A DNA stretch of 64,000 nucleotides from an uncultured Clostridia bacterium. GTDB taxonomy: Bacteria > Bacillota > Clostridia > Christensenellales > Borkfalkiaceae. A program made the position numbers and the translations under genes. Under the pieces are notes generated by a model. That model did no database searches. It was not told the origin of the DNA and was given only the letters and a program-made list of their open reading frames with translations. The DNA is taken from positions 1-64,000 of the forward strand of contig CALVHL010000001.1 of the NCBI GenBank assembly GCA_944327625.1, written 5' to 3'. Below, piece after piece: positions 40,231-50,400 of this stretch (position 1 is its first letter; the number at the start of each line of letters is the position of its first letter).

Positions 40231-41271
40231 TCAGTTCATCTTAAACTGTCTCAAAAACTTGACGTCGCCTTCAAAGAGCATCTTCATGTTGTTGATGCCG
40301 TATTTGAGCATGGCAATTCTCTCTATGCCCATTCCGAAGGCAAAGCCGGAATATTCGTCGGGATCGATGCCGCACCCTTCGAGGACGTGCCTGTTTACCA
40401 TTCCCGCGCCGAGCACTTCAATCCAGCCCGTGCCCTTGCACAGCTTGCAGCCCTTGCCGCCGCACTCGAAACAGCTGACGTCGACTTCGACGGAGGGTTC
40501 GGTGAAGGGGAAGTAGGAGGGGCGCAGTCTGGTCTTTACGCCGCTTCCGAAAATCTTTGCGGCAAACTCGTCCAGCATGCCTTTAAGGTCGCAGAGCGTT
40601 ATTCCCTTGTCGACTACCAGCCCTTCCATCTGCGAGAACATTGGCGAATGCGTCGCGTCGTCGTCGCTTCTGTAAACCTTGCCGGGCGAAAGTATCTTGA
40701 TGGGCGGCTTCTGCTTTTCCATGACGCGGATCTGTCCCGCCGAGGTCTGCGTCCTTAAAAGCAAGTCGCTGTTGACGTAGAAAGTATCCTGCATATCGCG
40801 CGCGGGGTGGTCCTTGGGCGTATTGAGCGCGGTGAAGTTGTAATAATCGTTCTCGATTTCAGGCCCCTCGAACACGGTGAAGCCCATTCCCGCGAAGACG
40901 GATATTAGCTCTCTCCTTATAAGGGTGTTGGGGTGATAAGCGCCCGTTTCGCCCTTGTTCCCGGGTAAAGTCACGTCGATCTTCTCGTTTTTGTACTGTT
41001 CTTTGAGTTCGGAAATCTTAATGATAGATTCGAGAACGCCGAACCTCTCCTCGGCCCAGTCGCGGAGGGCGTTGATTATTTTGCCCGCCCTGGGACGGTC
41101 CTCCTTGGGTATGTCGCGCATACCCTTCATCAGGTCGGAAATTTCGCCCGTCCTGCCGAGGAACTTGCTTTTCAGTTCGTAGAGCGACTTTGAGGTTTTA
41201 AGGTCTTTGGCGCTCTCCTCGATCTTAGCTTTAAGTTCTTCGATTTTTTCTTCGATGCTGTTGTCCTGCAT
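40231..41271 (-). CDS. pheS: Phenylalanine--tRNA ligase alpha subunit
   Basis: 346 residues. An N-terminal coiled coil ([18 protein letters not shown]) is followed by class II motifs: [19 protein letters not shown], the motif-2 loop [26 protein letters not shown] and motif 3 [15 protein letters not shown]. The insertion [17 protein letters not shown] is the Cys-rich strand pair common in Bacillota. AGGAG precedes the ATG. A T-box leader lies upstream. Confidence 0.97.
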   Translation of the reverse strand: MQDNSIEEKIEELKAKIEESAKDLKTSKSLYELKSKFLGRTGEISDLMKGMRDIPKEDRPRAGKIINALRDWAEERFGVLESIIKISELKEQYKNEKIDVTLPGNKGETGAYHPNTLIRRELISVFAGMGFTVFEGPEIENDYYNFTALNTPKDHPARDMQDTFYVNSDLLLRTQTSAGQIRVMEKQKPPIKILSPGKVYRSDDDATHSPMFSQMEGLVVDKGITLCDLKGMLDEFAAKIFGSGVKTRLRPSYFPFTEPSVEVDVSCFECGGKGCKLCKGTGWIEVLGAGMVNRHVLEGCGIDPDEYSGFAFGMGIERIAMLKYGINNMKMLFEGDVKFLRQFKMN

Positions 41272-41298
41272 AAGCTTCTCCTGACAATAAAATCAAAA

Positions 41299-41556
41299 TA
41301 AAAAAACTCCCTGCATTGCACAGGGAGTAAATGTTACAATATTACTCGGTACCACCTGAATTTACGGGGGAAAGCCCCCGCCTCGATAACCCGTTTACGC
41401 AGGGCGTCGCGGGGCGAATTACTCGGCAAAAGCAGCCTTTTACGCGCCCGACTCGTGAGTGAATACCGCAGATTAACCGCACGGGCGTCCTTTCAGCCGT
41501 TTTCGGGGCGCTCTCTCTGGTTGCGGCGAAAAATCTGCGTCTGTCTCAGTCATCGC
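41299..41556 (-). promoter_or_regulatory. T-box leader of pheST (tRNA-Phe responsive)
   Basis: The minus strand shows AGAGAG in stem I, a TTC (Phe) triplet in the GTATTCAC specifier region, the T-box sequence GGTGGTACCGAG (41345-41356), and a terminator ACTCCCTG...CAGGGAGT followed by seven T (41299-41329). Uncharged tRNA-Phe would stabilise the antiterminator and switch on pheST. Confidence 0.92.
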
Positions 41557-41570
41557 CTTTAATGATCAAT

Positions 41571-41599
41571 ATTATATAGTCAAAAATTTGCCTTGTCAA
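41571..41599 (-). promoter_or_regulatory. Promoter of pheST
   Basis: On the minus strand TTGACA, a 17-nt spacer and TATAAT. Confidence 0.85.
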
Positions 41600-41627
41600 T
41601 TGTTTTTGGCAGGGTAAACGCGCCCTC

Positions 41628-42146
41628 TCAATAAATGCTTCCGCCGCGGCAGTCGTATGCGACCACGCAGGGGAAGTCGACGACGGTCAGCCGCCTTACC
41701 GCCTCGCTTAAAAGTTCGGGGAAGGCGACGAGCTCGCTCTTTATTATAGAATTTCCGTAAATCGCGCCCGCGCCGCCTATCGCGGCAAAATATACGCCCT
41801 CGTTGCGGCAAATCGCCTTGCGCACCTCGTCGGACATTTCGCCCTTTCCGATCATTCCGCCCAGCCCGAGGTCGAGAAGTACGGGCGCATACACGTCCAT
41901 TCTCGACGAAGTGGTGGGGCCGCAGCTTCCGCTTGCCATTCCGGGCTTAGCGGGGCAGGGGCCTGCATAGTAGATTATAGCGTCTTTGAGGTCGAAGGGC
42001 AGTTCCTCGCCCGATTTTATCATGTCGGTCAGGCGCTTGTGCGCGCAGTCGCGGGCGGTGAGTATTTCGCCCGAAATAAGCACGCTGTCGCCTGCTTTAA
42101 GTTGTCTTACAGTCTCTTTGTCAAGCGGTAAAGTCAATTTTTTCAT
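41628..42146 (-). CDS. Fumarate hydratase class I, beta (C-terminal) subunit
   Basis: 172 residues. The pattern LKAGDSVLISGEILTARDCAHKRL, YYAGPCPAKPGMASGSCGPTTSSRMD and GVYFAAIGGAGA is that of the Fe-S-dependent hydro-lyase beta domain (fumarase/tartrate dehydratase). With the alpha subunit it would interconvert fumarate and malate. ATG 42146 has AGGAT upstream. The separate-subunit form is typical of anaerobes and archaea. Tartrate dehydratase is the alternative. Confidence 0.93.
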   Translation of the reverse strand: MKKLTLPLDKETVRQLKAGDSVLISGEILTARDCAHKRLTDMIKSGEELPFDLKDAIIYYAGPCPAKPGMASGSCGPTTSSRMDVYAPVLLDLGLGGMIGKGEMSDEVRKAICRNEGVYFAAIGGAGAIYGNSIIKSELVAFPELLSEAVRRLTVVDFPCVVAYDCRGGSIY

Positions 42147-42179
42147 AGCTTTTATCCTGCGGCTTTTTCTCCGCAAAAG

Positions 42180-43019
42180 TCAGATCGTCGCCTTGCGGCA
42201 TCTTACGCAGTGGCATTGAATGTTTACGGCAACGGGCAGCCCCGCAATGTGCGTATAAGCCCATTCGCAGTTTACGCCTATCGCCGTCGTCTTGCCGTGG
42301 AAGCCCTGACAGCCGATGTCGAGCGCGTTAATCTTTTCGAGTGCGACCTTCTCAATCTCCGCAATGTCCGCCCGCTCGCTGTGCGTGCCGACGTCGCGCG
42401 TCAGCGCCTTCTTCGCGAGGAATGCCGAGGTGTCGAAGCTTCCGCCTATTCCCACGCCGACAAGGACGGGGGGACAGGGGCGCGAACCCGCCTTTTTAAC
42501 CGTTCCGACTATCGCGTCGACTATTCCGTCGACGCCCTGCGCGGGTTTGAGCATATACATTGCGCTCATATTCTCGCTGCCGAAGCCCTTTGGAAGATAT
42601 GTAATGCCAACTCTGTCGCCCGCGACGATATGCGTGTGAATGGCGGCGGGGGTATTGTCGCCCGTGTTCTCCCTCGTTATGGGATCGCATATCGATTTGC
42701 GGAAATAGCCGTCCTTGTACGCGCGGCGCACCGCGTCGTTGACCGCGTCTTCGAGAAGATCGCCGACGAGGCAGACCTCCTGACCGATATCCAATATGAC
42801 GACCGCCATTCCCGTATCCTGGCAGACGGGCAAAGCCCGCTCTTTTGCAAGTTCGGCGTTGTCGATAAGCGTGGACAGCGCAAATTTCGCCGCGCCCTCG
42901 TCCTCGCCGTCGCGCGCCTTTTTCAGTGCGTCCATGCACGACGGGGTGAGCGTCACGCCCGCGGAGAGCGCCAATTCATAAATTTTATCTGCAATCTCTT
43001 TTGTGTCGACAGTTCTCAT
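42180..43019 (-). CDS. Fumarate hydratase class I, alpha (N-terminal) subunit
   Basis: 279 residues. Cluster-binding cysteines lie in PVCQDTGMAVV and later segments; NTPAAIHTHIVAG, PKGFGSENMSAMYML, VGVGIGGSFDTSAFLAKKAL and GFHGKTTAIGV match the alpha domain. Translated 33 nt before the beta subunit. A TAAAAT box ends 9 nt before the ATG and no Shine-Dalgarno is seen, so the leader is at most a few nucleotides. It is divergent from the CPBP gene. Confidence 0.93.
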   Translation of the reverse strand: MRTVDTKEIADKIYELALSAGVTLTPSCMDALKKARDGEDEGAAKFALSTLIDNAELAKERALPVCQDTGMAVVILDIGQEVCLVGDLLEDAVNDAVRRAYKDGYFRKSICDPITRENTGDNTPAAIHTHIVAGDRVGITYLPKGFGSENMSAMYMLKPAQGVDGIVDAIVGTVKKAGSRPCPPVLVGVGIGGSFDTSAFLAKKALTRDVGTHSERADIAEIEKVALEKINALDIGCQGFHGKTTAIGVNCEWAYTHIAGLPVAVNIQCHCVRCRKATI

Positions 43020-43028
43020 ACATAACAA

Positions 43029-43057
43029 ATTTTAATATATTTCGCTCCAAAAGTAAA
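43029..43057 (-). promoter_or_regulatory. Promoter of the fumarase genes (near-leaderless)
   Basis: On the minus strand TTTACT, a 17-nt spacer and TAAAAT, 9 nt from the ATG. Confidence 0.55.
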
Positions 43058-43066
43058 ACGATTTTA

Positions 43067-43096
43067 TTTACTTTATATCTTTAAATAATGTATAAT
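43067..43096 (+). promoter_or_regulatory. Promoter of the CPBP gene (leaderless)
   Basis: TTTACT, an 18-nt spacer and TATAAT, with 6 nt to ATG 43103. Confidence 0.6.
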
Positions 43097-43102
43097 GTAC
43101 GC

Positions 43103-43993
43103 ATGGAATTTAAAAAACCCTGTCGCCCGACCGCGCTCAGCGGCGGTATGGCTTTTTCGCTGTGCGTTCTGGTGTTCGTCGTGCTCTCGCTCGTCGCGTC
43201 GGCGGTCATGCTTGCGCTTTCGGGCACTGAGGCGGCAAAATACATTTCCTATCTCGTGTCGCCCGTCGCAATACTCATAACGCTCATCGTAATGTATTAC
43301 TATTGCGGCGTTCCCAAAAAGACGCTCTTTCCCGTGCGCACTTCCCCGAAATACATACTCTTAGGGGTATGTCTTATTTTCGGGCTTATGTTTTCGCTCG
43401 GCTCGCTCAACGACCTTTTCATAAGCCTGCTCGAAAAGTTCGGCTACGTCAGGCAGCAGTCGTCGCTTCCCGACATGACGGGCTGGAAGATAGTGCCCGT
43501 GCTCTTTGTCGTCGCCGTTCTTCCCGCGGTGTTTGAGGAACTGCTGTTCCGCGCGCTCATTCTCAACAATATTTCGGGGGAGGCGGGCGAAACCCGCGCC
43601 GTGCTGCTCGTCGGAATGTGCTTTTCGCTCTACCACGGCTCGGTCGAGCAGACCATATATCAGTTCATCTGCGGCTGTATGTTCGCCCTGCTCGCCGTGC
43701 GTTCGGGCTCTGTGCTGCCCTCGGTCATAATACATTTCCTCAACAACGCCCTTATAATAGTGCTTTCGGCGGTCGGCGCGTTCGATGAAGCGGGTGCGCT
43801 GAATATCTCTTATGCGGCAAATATCGCCGTCACCGTATTGTCCGCCGTCAGCCTCGTCGCGTCGTCCGCCGTGCTCATCTTCTGCGGCAGAAAGCAGCAA
43901 AAGTACGAAAAGGGCGCAATAAAGCAATTTTTTATGGGCGCGTCCGTCGGCATTGCAGTAATGGCTGTGCTGTGGATTGCGAGCGTGTTTTAA
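43103..43993 (+). CDS. CPBP family intramembrane glutamic endopeptidase
   Basis: About 296 residues with eight hydrophobic segments. Motif 1 FEELLFRALILNN (E-E-x-x-x-R), motif 2 FSLYHGSVEQ (His) and motif 3 IIHFLNNALI (H-x-x-x-N) are the Abi/CAAX-protease active site. Substrates in Clostridia are unknown. I chose ATG 43103 because TATAAT at 43091-43096 is 6 nt away; the in-frame ATG at 43088 would overlap that box. The rlmH ATG overlaps the stop by one base. Confidence 0.9.
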   Translation: MEFKKPCRPTALSGGMAFSLCVLVFVVLSLVASAVMLALSGTEAAKYISYLVSPVAILITLIVMYYYCGVPKKTLFPVRTSPKYILLGVCLIFGLMFSLGSLNDLFISLLEKFGYVRQQSSLPDMTGWKIVPVLFVVAVLPAVFEELLFRALILNNISGEAGETRAVLLVGMCFSLYHGSVEQTIYQFICGCMFALLAVRSGSVLPSVIIHFLNNALIIVLSAVGAFDEAGALNISYAANIAVTVLSAVSLVASSAVLIFCGRKQQKYEKGAIKQFFMGASVGIAVMAVLWIASVF

Positions 43994-44430
43994 TGATTAA
44001 GGTAAACATTGTCTGCGTCGGCAAAATCAAGGAGAGTTTTTACAGGGAAGCGGTCGACGAATACCGCAAGCGGCTGTCGCGTTTCTGCAAGTTCGAGATA
44101 AAGGAGCTTGCCGAGGGCAAAAATCCCGAGGACGAAGCCGACGCGATTTTAAGAAATTTAAAGGGCTTTGTTATTGCGCTCTGCATAGAGGGCAGGGAGC
44201 TTTCGAGCACCGGGCTCGCCGCAAAGGTCAAAGAGCTGTGCGACAGGGGCGAGGAGATAACCTTCGTAATCGGCAGTTCCTGCGGCTTGTCCGACAGGGT
44301 GAAGGAGGCGGCGGATATGCGGCTGTCCTTTTCGCCGATGACCTTCCCGCACCAGCTGATGCGGGTGGTGCTCGCAGAGCAGATTTATCGCGCGTTTATG
44401 ATAAATTCAGGCGCGGAATACCATAAATAG
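43993..44430 (+). CDS. rlmH: 23S rRNA (pseudouridine1915-N3)-methyltransferase
   Basis: 145 residues, a SPOUT methyltransferase. The family markers VNIVCVGKIKESFYREAV, ALCIEGRELSS, FVIGSSCGLSDRVKEAAD and the C-terminal PHQLMRVVLAEQIYRAF...YHK are intact. Translationally coupled to the CPBP gene. ATG 43993 rather than the upstream TTG. Confidence 0.96.
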   Translation: MIKVNIVCVGKIKESFYREAVDEYRKRLSRFCKFEIKELAEGKNPEDEADAILRNLKGFVIALCIEGRELSSTGLAAKVKELCDRGEEITFVIGSSCGLSDRVKEAADMRLSFSPMTFPHQLMRVVLAEQIYRAFMINSGAEYHK

Positions 44431-44455
44431 ACGGACTTAACGGCGCACTGCGGCG

Positions 44456-44461
44456 TATAAT
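44456..44461 (+). promoter_or_regulatory. -10 box of the M14 peptidase gene (leaderless)
   Basis: TATAAT ends 6 nt before the GTG start. The -35 is weak. Confidence 0.45.
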
Positions 44462-44467
44462 AACGGT

Positions 44468-45220
44468 GTGATATACAGCGAAGTCAGAAATTTCTACTTG
44501 CAATACAGGGGCAAAAAGTGCGTCATCGGCTATTCCTTTCTCGGCAGGGAAATCTATGCCTTTCATACGGGCAGTCCGTTCGGCAGACAGTTCATCGCCG
44601 TCTACGCCGTCCACGGTCGGGAATGGATCTGCGCCCGCCTCGCGCTCGAACACATAAGGCGGGGCACGACGGTCGGCGGCTTCGTCATTCCGCTTGTCAA
44701 TCCCGACGGGGCAACCATATCTGAGACGCGCGACGCAATGTGGAAAGCCAACGCCCGCGGCGTCGACCTCAACTGCAACTTCCCCGCCGATTGGGGGCAG
44801 GGCAGGCTGAATACGCGCGTACGCGGCGCTGAGAACTGCATAGGCGACTATCCGCTGTCCGAATGCGAAAGCGCGGCGCTCGCTCGGTTTACTCTGCGCG
44901 TAAAGCCCTATACGACGCTCGCCTTCCATACCAAAGGCGGCGAAATCTATTGGGAATACGGCGGGCGCGGCGACAAAAAAGGGGCGGAGATAATCGCACA
45001 GAGCTGCGGCTATACGCCCAAGCGCATTGCGGGCAGTTCGGGCGGCTATAAAGATTGGTGCATAAGCGCGCTCGGCATACCCGCCTACACGGTAGAGTGC
45101 GGCGACGACAAGCTTGCTCATCCCATAACTTCGCTCGGCGACATTGCGGAATGTCGCGACATATTAAAGTACTTTACGGATAACTATGGCAGAAAAGAAA
45201 TTCATGAAAAGCGCGCTTAA
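44468..45220 (+). CDS. M14 family zinc carboxypeptidase, possibly a murein peptide peptidase
   Basis: 250 residues. Zinc-site HGREW (H-x-x-E), NPDG, the substrate-binding N-A-R-G-V-D-L-N-C-N and the catalytic Glu in YTVECG match M14 metallopeptidases, closest to the gamma-D-glutamyl-diaminopimelate type. There is no signal peptide, so it could act on recycled muropeptides. Start GTG 44468; no other start fits the N-terminus, and TATAAT lies 6 nt upstream. The end overlaps tadA by 35 nt. Confidence 0.87.
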   Translation: MIYSEVRNFYLQYRGKKCVIGYSFLGREIYAFHTGSPFGRQFIAVYAVHGREWICARLALEHIRRGTTVGGFVIPLVNPDGATISETRDAMWKANARGVDLNCNFPADWGQGRLNTRVRGAENCIGDYPLSECESAALARFTLRVKPYTTLAFHTKGGEIYWEYGGRGDKKGAEIIAQSCGYTPKRIAGSSGGYKDWCISALGIPAYTVECGDDKLAHPITSLGDIAECRDILKYFTDNYGRKEIHEKRA

Positions 45221-45674
45221 ATGCGCAAGAAAGGCGTTCGACGAGGGCGAAGTGCCCATCGGCGCGGTGGTCGTTCTCGACGGCAAGGTCATTGCCCGCG
45301 GGCATAACAGGCGCACGAAAAGGCAGATGGCGACGGCTCACGCCGAAATCGAGGCGATCGAAAAGGCGTGCAGAAAGCTTCACAGCTGGCGCATACCCGA
45401 ATGCGAGCTGTACGTAACCCTCGAACCCTGCCCTATGTGCATGGGCGCGGCGCTCAACGCCAGAATAAGAAAAATCTATTTCGGCGCACCCGAGGACAAG
45501 GGCAGATCGCTTACTTCCGAGATAGCCAACGCCAATCTCCTCAACCACAAAGTCGAGGTCGAGGGCGGCGTAATGGAGGAGGAGTGCAGGGCGATTTTAA
45601 GCGAATTTTTCTCCTCCATGCGTCAGAGGGAAAAGGCGAAAAAGCAGGGCGAAAACCCGCAGTCGGACGAATGA
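45186..45674 (+). CDS. tadA: tRNA-specific adenosine deaminase
   Basis: 162 residues; makes inosine at position 34 of tRNA-Arg. Zinc-site H-A-E (ATAHAEIEAI) and P-C-P-M-C (LEPCPMCMGA) are intact, with the RKIYFGAPEDKG segment. It overlaps the M14 gene by 35 nt. The 230 nt after it contain no SRP RNA, though many Bacillota carry one there. Confidence 0.95.
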   Translation: MAEKKFMKSALKCARKAFDEGEVPIGAVVVLDGKVIARGHNRRTKRQMATAHAEIEAIEKACRKLHSWRIPECELYVTLEPCPMCMGAALNARIRKIYFGAPEDKGRSLTSEIANANLLNHKVEVEGGVMEEECRAILSEFFSSMRQREKAKKQGENPQSDE

Positions 45675-45766
45675 TTTTGCCTAATTTTTCTCCTTTTTCT
45701 GGCAAAAGAAAGTATTTAACATTTTGCCGTCAAATAAATTACAATTTTATTTCAAGTAATTATTGA

Positions 45767-45795
45767 TTGACTTTACGCGAGATAGCGGGTAAAAT
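45767..45795 (+). promoter_or_regulatory. Promoter of prs
   Basis: TTGACT, a 17-nt spacer and TAAAAT; about 100 nt of leader follow. Confidence 0.7.
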
Positions 45796-45904
45796 TAAGT
45801 TGACCGTGCAAGCGGCGGTAAAAATTTCTCTGTAAAAAAAATTGTGCTCGGCGGAAAAGCCGACATAAAAAATATACGAATGAAATCGGAGGTAATAAAA
45901 CCTA

Positions 45905-46852
45905 ATGATCAATCACGGCAGCGAGATTAAAATCTTTTCGGGCAACTCCAACAGACCTTTGGCTGAAAAGATCGCAGCGCAACTCAACACCACGCTCGGC
46001 GAGATGGAGGTAACTCACTTCTCCGACGGCGAAATCTACGTCCGCTATGACGAGACGGTAAGAGGCAAGGACGTGTTCCTCGTTCAGTCGACCAGCAATC
46101 CCGTAAATACCAACCTCATGGAACTGCTCATAATGATTGACGCGGCAAAGCGCGCCAGCGCAGGCCGTATAACCGCCGTAATGCCCTACTTCGGCTATGC
46201 CCGTCAGGACAGAAAGGCGCGTTCGAGAGAGCCCATAACCGCCAAGCTCGTTGCAAATCTTCTGACCAGCGCTGGTGCGGACAGGGTGCTCACCATGGAT
46301 CTCCATTGCCTCCAGATTCAGGGCTTCTTCGATATTCCGCTCGACAACCTCGTCGGCGGCCCTACGCTCTATAACTATTTCAAACCCAAGGTAGACGAAA
46401 ACTTCGTCGTCGTTTCGCCCGACATCGGCTCTGTCGCGAGGGCGAGAAAGGTTGCCGCAAGAATGGACGCCAAGATGGCAATCATCGACAAGCGCCGTCC
46501 CAAGGCAAACGTAATGGAAGTAATGAACATAATCGGCGACGTCGAGGGCAAGAACTGCCTCATGGTCGACGACATGATAGATACCGCAGGCACTATCGTG
46601 CAGGGCGCAAAGGCGCTCAAAGAGGCGGGCGCTAAGGAAATATATGCCTGCTGTTCGCACGGCGTACTGTCCGGTCCCGCAATCGAAAGGCTTGCCGCTT
46701 CGCCCATAACCGAGCTTGCAATGCTCGACACCATCAATATTCCCGAAGAAAAGATGCTGCCCATCTTCAAGATGATCTCCACGGCAAACATCTTCGCCGC
46801 GGCAATTGAGAACGTGTACATGGACAGACCTATGTCCAAGATCTACGACTGA
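45905..46852 (+). CDS. prs: Ribose-phosphate pyrophosphokinase
   Basis: 315 residues; makes PRPP for nucleotides, histidine and tryptophan. Markers: IKIFSGNSNRPLAEKIA, GEIYVRYDETVRGKDVF, RQDRKARSREPITAKL, the DLH...QGFF site and the PRPP loop MVDDMIDTAGTI. GGAGG lies upstream. First of the prs-pth-mfd group. Confidence 0.97.
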   Translation: MINHGSEIKIFSGNSNRPLAEKIAAQLNTTLGEMEVTHFSDGEIYVRYDETVRGKDVFLVQSTSNPVNTNLMELLIMIDAAKRASAGRITAVMPYFGYARQDRKARSREPITAKLVANLLTSAGADRVLTMDLHCLQIQGFFDIPLDNLVGGPTLYNYFKPKVDENFVVVSPDIGSVARARKVAARMDAKMAIIDKRRPKANVMEVMNIIGDVEGKNCLMVDDMIDTAGTIVQGAKALKEAGAKEIYACCSHGVLSGPAIERLAASPITELAMLDTINIPEEKMLPIFKMISTANIFAAAIENVYMDRPMSKIYD

Positions 46853-46880
46853 TAAGCCGTACAACAAGATAAACTGATTA

Positions 46881-46904
46881 TATAACGTGCCTCGGCACGT
46901 TATA
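46881..46904 (+). terminator. Weak hairpin after prs
   Basis: TATAACGTGC and GCACGTTATA with a 4-nt loop, then TTTATG. It may only attenuate readthrough into pth. Confidence 0.5.
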
Positions 46905-46920
46905 TTTATGAAGGAAAGAA

Positions 46921-47484
46921 ATGTATATTATTGTCGGTTTGGGAAACCCCGAAGAAAAGTACGCAAAGACCTTTCACAATATGGGCTTTCTCGCCGTCGG
47001 GGATGCGGCAAACATTCTCGGCGTAAAATTCAAGAAAAAGGAATGTGAGGCGGTGACCGCCGAAGCCAACGTCGGCGGCGAAAAGGTCATTCTCGCCAAG
47101 CCCGTGACCTATATGAACAATTCGGGCAGGGCGGTAAAACAACTTCTCGCAAAGTACAAAACCGACGCCTCGCACCTCGTTGTCATCTACGACGATTTCG
47201 ACCTGCCCAAGGGCAAGGTTAGGATACGCCCCGACGGCAGCGCGGGCACGCATAACGGAATGCGCTCGGTAATTGCCGAGATAGGCACTTCGGCTTTCGC
47301 CCGCATAAGGGTGGGCATAAAAGATCCCGATGTCAGTATGCCCATAATCAACTACGTGCTGTCGAACGTCAGACCGGAAGATTACGATCTGTTTATTTCC
47401 GCCTGCAACCGCGCGGCGGAGGCGGCAATATCGCTCGCCAAAGGTACCCCGTGCGAACTTGTAATGACGGCGTTCAACGGGTAA
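46921..47484 (+). CDS. pth: Peptidyl-tRNA hydrolase
   Basis: 187 residues; frees tRNA from peptidyl-tRNA. The start YIIVGLGNPEEKYAKTFHNMGF has the catalytic His, and KPVTYMNNSGRAV, YDDFDLPKGKVRIRPDGSAGTHNG are intact. GAAGGA lies upstream. mfd starts 9 nt after its stop, a conserved Bacillota order. Confidence 0.97.
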   Translation: MYIIVGLGNPEEKYAKTFHNMGFLAVGDAANILGVKFKKKECEAVTAEANVGGEKVILAKPVTYMNNSGRAVKQLLAKYKTDASHLVVIYDDFDLPKGKVRIRPDGSAGTHNGMRSVIAEIGTSAFARIRVGIKDPDVSMPIINYVLSNVRPEDYDLFISACNRAAEAAISLAKGTPCELVMTAFNG

Positions 47485-47493
47485 AGATATAAG

Positions 47494-50400
47494 GTGAACA
47501 GAAACTTTTTCACTGCCGAAAACTTAAAGGGCGACTATCCGTCGCTTAAAGAAGATATCCGCCTCGGTACTCCGACGGCGGTTTTCGGCGTGTCCGACAG
47601 TCAGAAATATCTGACGGCGGGCGTGCTCGGTTGCAGGGTTTTGTATATCGTCGCCGACTCGGTCGCGGCGAACAGGGCATATCAGGCGCTTACCGTGCTC
47701 TCGGGCAAAAAATGCGCCCTGCTAACGCCCAAGGACGACGTGCTTTTATTCAAGGAAGCCTCGTCTAAGGACGCGCTTTTCAGGAGGATAGAGGGCATAC
47801 GCGCCATGTTCGGCGGGGCGGAGATAATCGTCGCCGAAGTCGAAGCGCTTTTGCAATATTTCCCCGACAAGCTCGACTGCATACATCTCTACACGGGCGA
47901 GGAATTCGACTTCTCGTCGCTGCCCGCCCGCCTTGCCGAAATGGGCTACGTCCGCGAATATTCGGTCGAGAGCAAGGGCTCTTTCGCGGTCAGGGGCGAC
48001 ATAATCGACATATTCCCCGTCGGCGCGGAAAACCCCGTCAGGATAGACTTTTTCGGAGACGAAGTCGAAAAGATACGCCCCTACGACTTCGCGAGCGGCG
48101 AACGCCTTTCGGAGGTCAGCGGGGTGGAGATTATTCCCGCCCTCGACTGCCGCATTGACGAGAGCGAAAAGCCCGGGATTATCTCCCTGCTAAAAGTAAA
48201 TCTCAGGGAATGTCCGACTACGCAGTGCTACAACCGAATGAGCGCGGTATTTTCGGCAATCGAAGAAAAACTTGCCGCAGGCGCGCCCTTTGCGGGGCAG
48301 GACTTTCTCTTTCCCGTCCTTGGCTGCGCCCGCAGCATATTCGACATATTGCCGCCAGACACGCTCATTGCATTCGACGAATGTAAGAGCATTTACGACA
48401 GGCTCGTCGCGGCGGAAAAGGAGCACTGCGAGAGGTATGAAGAACTCCGCTCGGGCGGCGAAGTGTGCGATTTTTCGCTCATGCAGCAGATGTCGTCTGA
48501 CGCCTTCATGGAGGGCGTAAAGCGGTTCAGAAACCTCGCCTTGCAGACCTTTACGACCGAATTGCGCTTTTTCAGCCCGCTGAAAACTTATAATTTCCGC
48601 TCCGTGCCCTCGCCGACCTATCTCAATTCCCTGCCCGCGCTCGCGCAGGATATCAAAAATTGGCTGTCGGGCGGGTACAGGATACTCGTATTTTCTGGCG
48701 GCGTAAAGCGGTACGAAAAGCTCAACGAATTTTTCGGCGAAGAATACATTTCCCCCGATATATTGCCCGACAGGCTCGACGCGCTCGTCACCGTCGCGCT
48801 GTCGTCGGAGGAGCTGGCGCACGGCTTCATTCTGCACGAAAGCAGGCTCGCCGTCGTCGGCAGCGGCGACATATTCACCAAGCCCGTCACCAAGCGCATA
48901 AGGCGCAGGCGCGGCGATATGTTCTCCGCGCCAGAGATAGGCGACTACGCCGTCCATGAAAAGCACGGCGTGGGCAAGATTACGGGTACTAAAAAGATAG
49001 AGACGGGCGACGGAATAAAGGAATACGTCGCCGTCGAATACCGCGGCGGGGATATGCTCTATCTGCCCGTCGAGCAGATGGACACCCTCTCGAAGTACGT
49101 CGGCGAAGGTCAGCCCACGCTCTCCAAGATAGGCGGTGCGGAGTTTGAAAGGGTAAAGGAGCGCGTAAAGGCTTCCATAAAGAAGCTCGCTTTCGACCTC
49201 AAACTGCTGTACGCCGAGCGCAGCGAGAGAAAGGGCTTCCGCTTCCCCGAAAACGCCGCGATGATGGAGGAGTTCGAGCAGGCGTTTGCCTATGAGGAAA
49301 CGCCCGACCAGCTTGCCAGCATTGAGGAAATCAAGGCGGATATGTGCTCCGACAAGGTAATGGACAGACTGCTGTGCGGCGACGTCGGCTACGGCAAGAC
49401 GGAGGTCGCGCTCCGCGCCATATATCTGTGCGTGCTCGGCGGCAAGCAGGCGGCGCTCATGTGCCCCAGCACCATACTCTCCGAACAGCACTTCAACACC
49501 GCAAAGGAGCGGTTTGCCGAATTCGGCGTGCGCGTCGAAAAGCTCAACCGCTTCAAGACGCCCAAAGAGCAGGAAAAGACGCTCAAAGAGCTTGCCGATG
49601 GCAAAATTGACCTCATAATAGGCACTCACCGCCTGCTTTCGGACGACGTAAAGTTCTTCGACCTCGGGCTGCTCGTCCTAGACGAGGAACAGCGCTTCGG
49701 CGTCGAGCACAAGGAAAAGATCAAGCACGTCAAGAACACCGTCGACTGCCTTACGATGACGGCGACGCCCATACCCCGAACGCTTCACATGTCGCTTGCG
49801 GGCATAAGGGACATAAGCACGATAAACACCCCGCCGACCAAGCGCCTGCCCGTGCAGACCTACGTCGTCGAGGAGACCGAAACGCTCATAAGGGACGCGG
49901 CAGTCAGGGAGATAACGCGCGGCGGTCAGGTATTCATCCTCTATAACCGCGTGGAGAGCATTTCGGCTTTCGCTGGCAGAATAGCCGAGATTATTCCCGA
50001 AGGCAAGGTTACTTACGCCCACGGCAGAATGGAAAAGAGCCTGCTTGAAGCAAACGTATTCGGCTTCTACCGCGGCGAAAAGAATATCCTCGTCACGACG
50101 ACGATAATCGAAAACGGCATAGACCTGCCCAACGCCAACACGATAATAGTCATAGACGCGGACAGACTGGGCATATCCCAGCTCTATCAGCTCAGGGGCA
50201 GGGTGGGCAGAGGCACCCGCCTCGCTTCGGCATACTTTACGTTCAAGCCCGACAAGGTAATGACAAGCGACGCCGCCGAAAGGCTCAAAGCCATAATGCA
50301 GTTCACCGAACTCGGCTCGGGCTATAAGATAGCCATGCGCGACCTCGAAATAAGGGGAGCGGGCAACGTGCTCGGCCCCGAACAGCACGGGCACATGGAT

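Noticed and set aside
45675-45904. SRP RNA after tadA
   Set aside because: The position is common for it in Bacillota, but the expected Alu and GGAA-loop sequences are absent; only the prs promoter and leader are seen.
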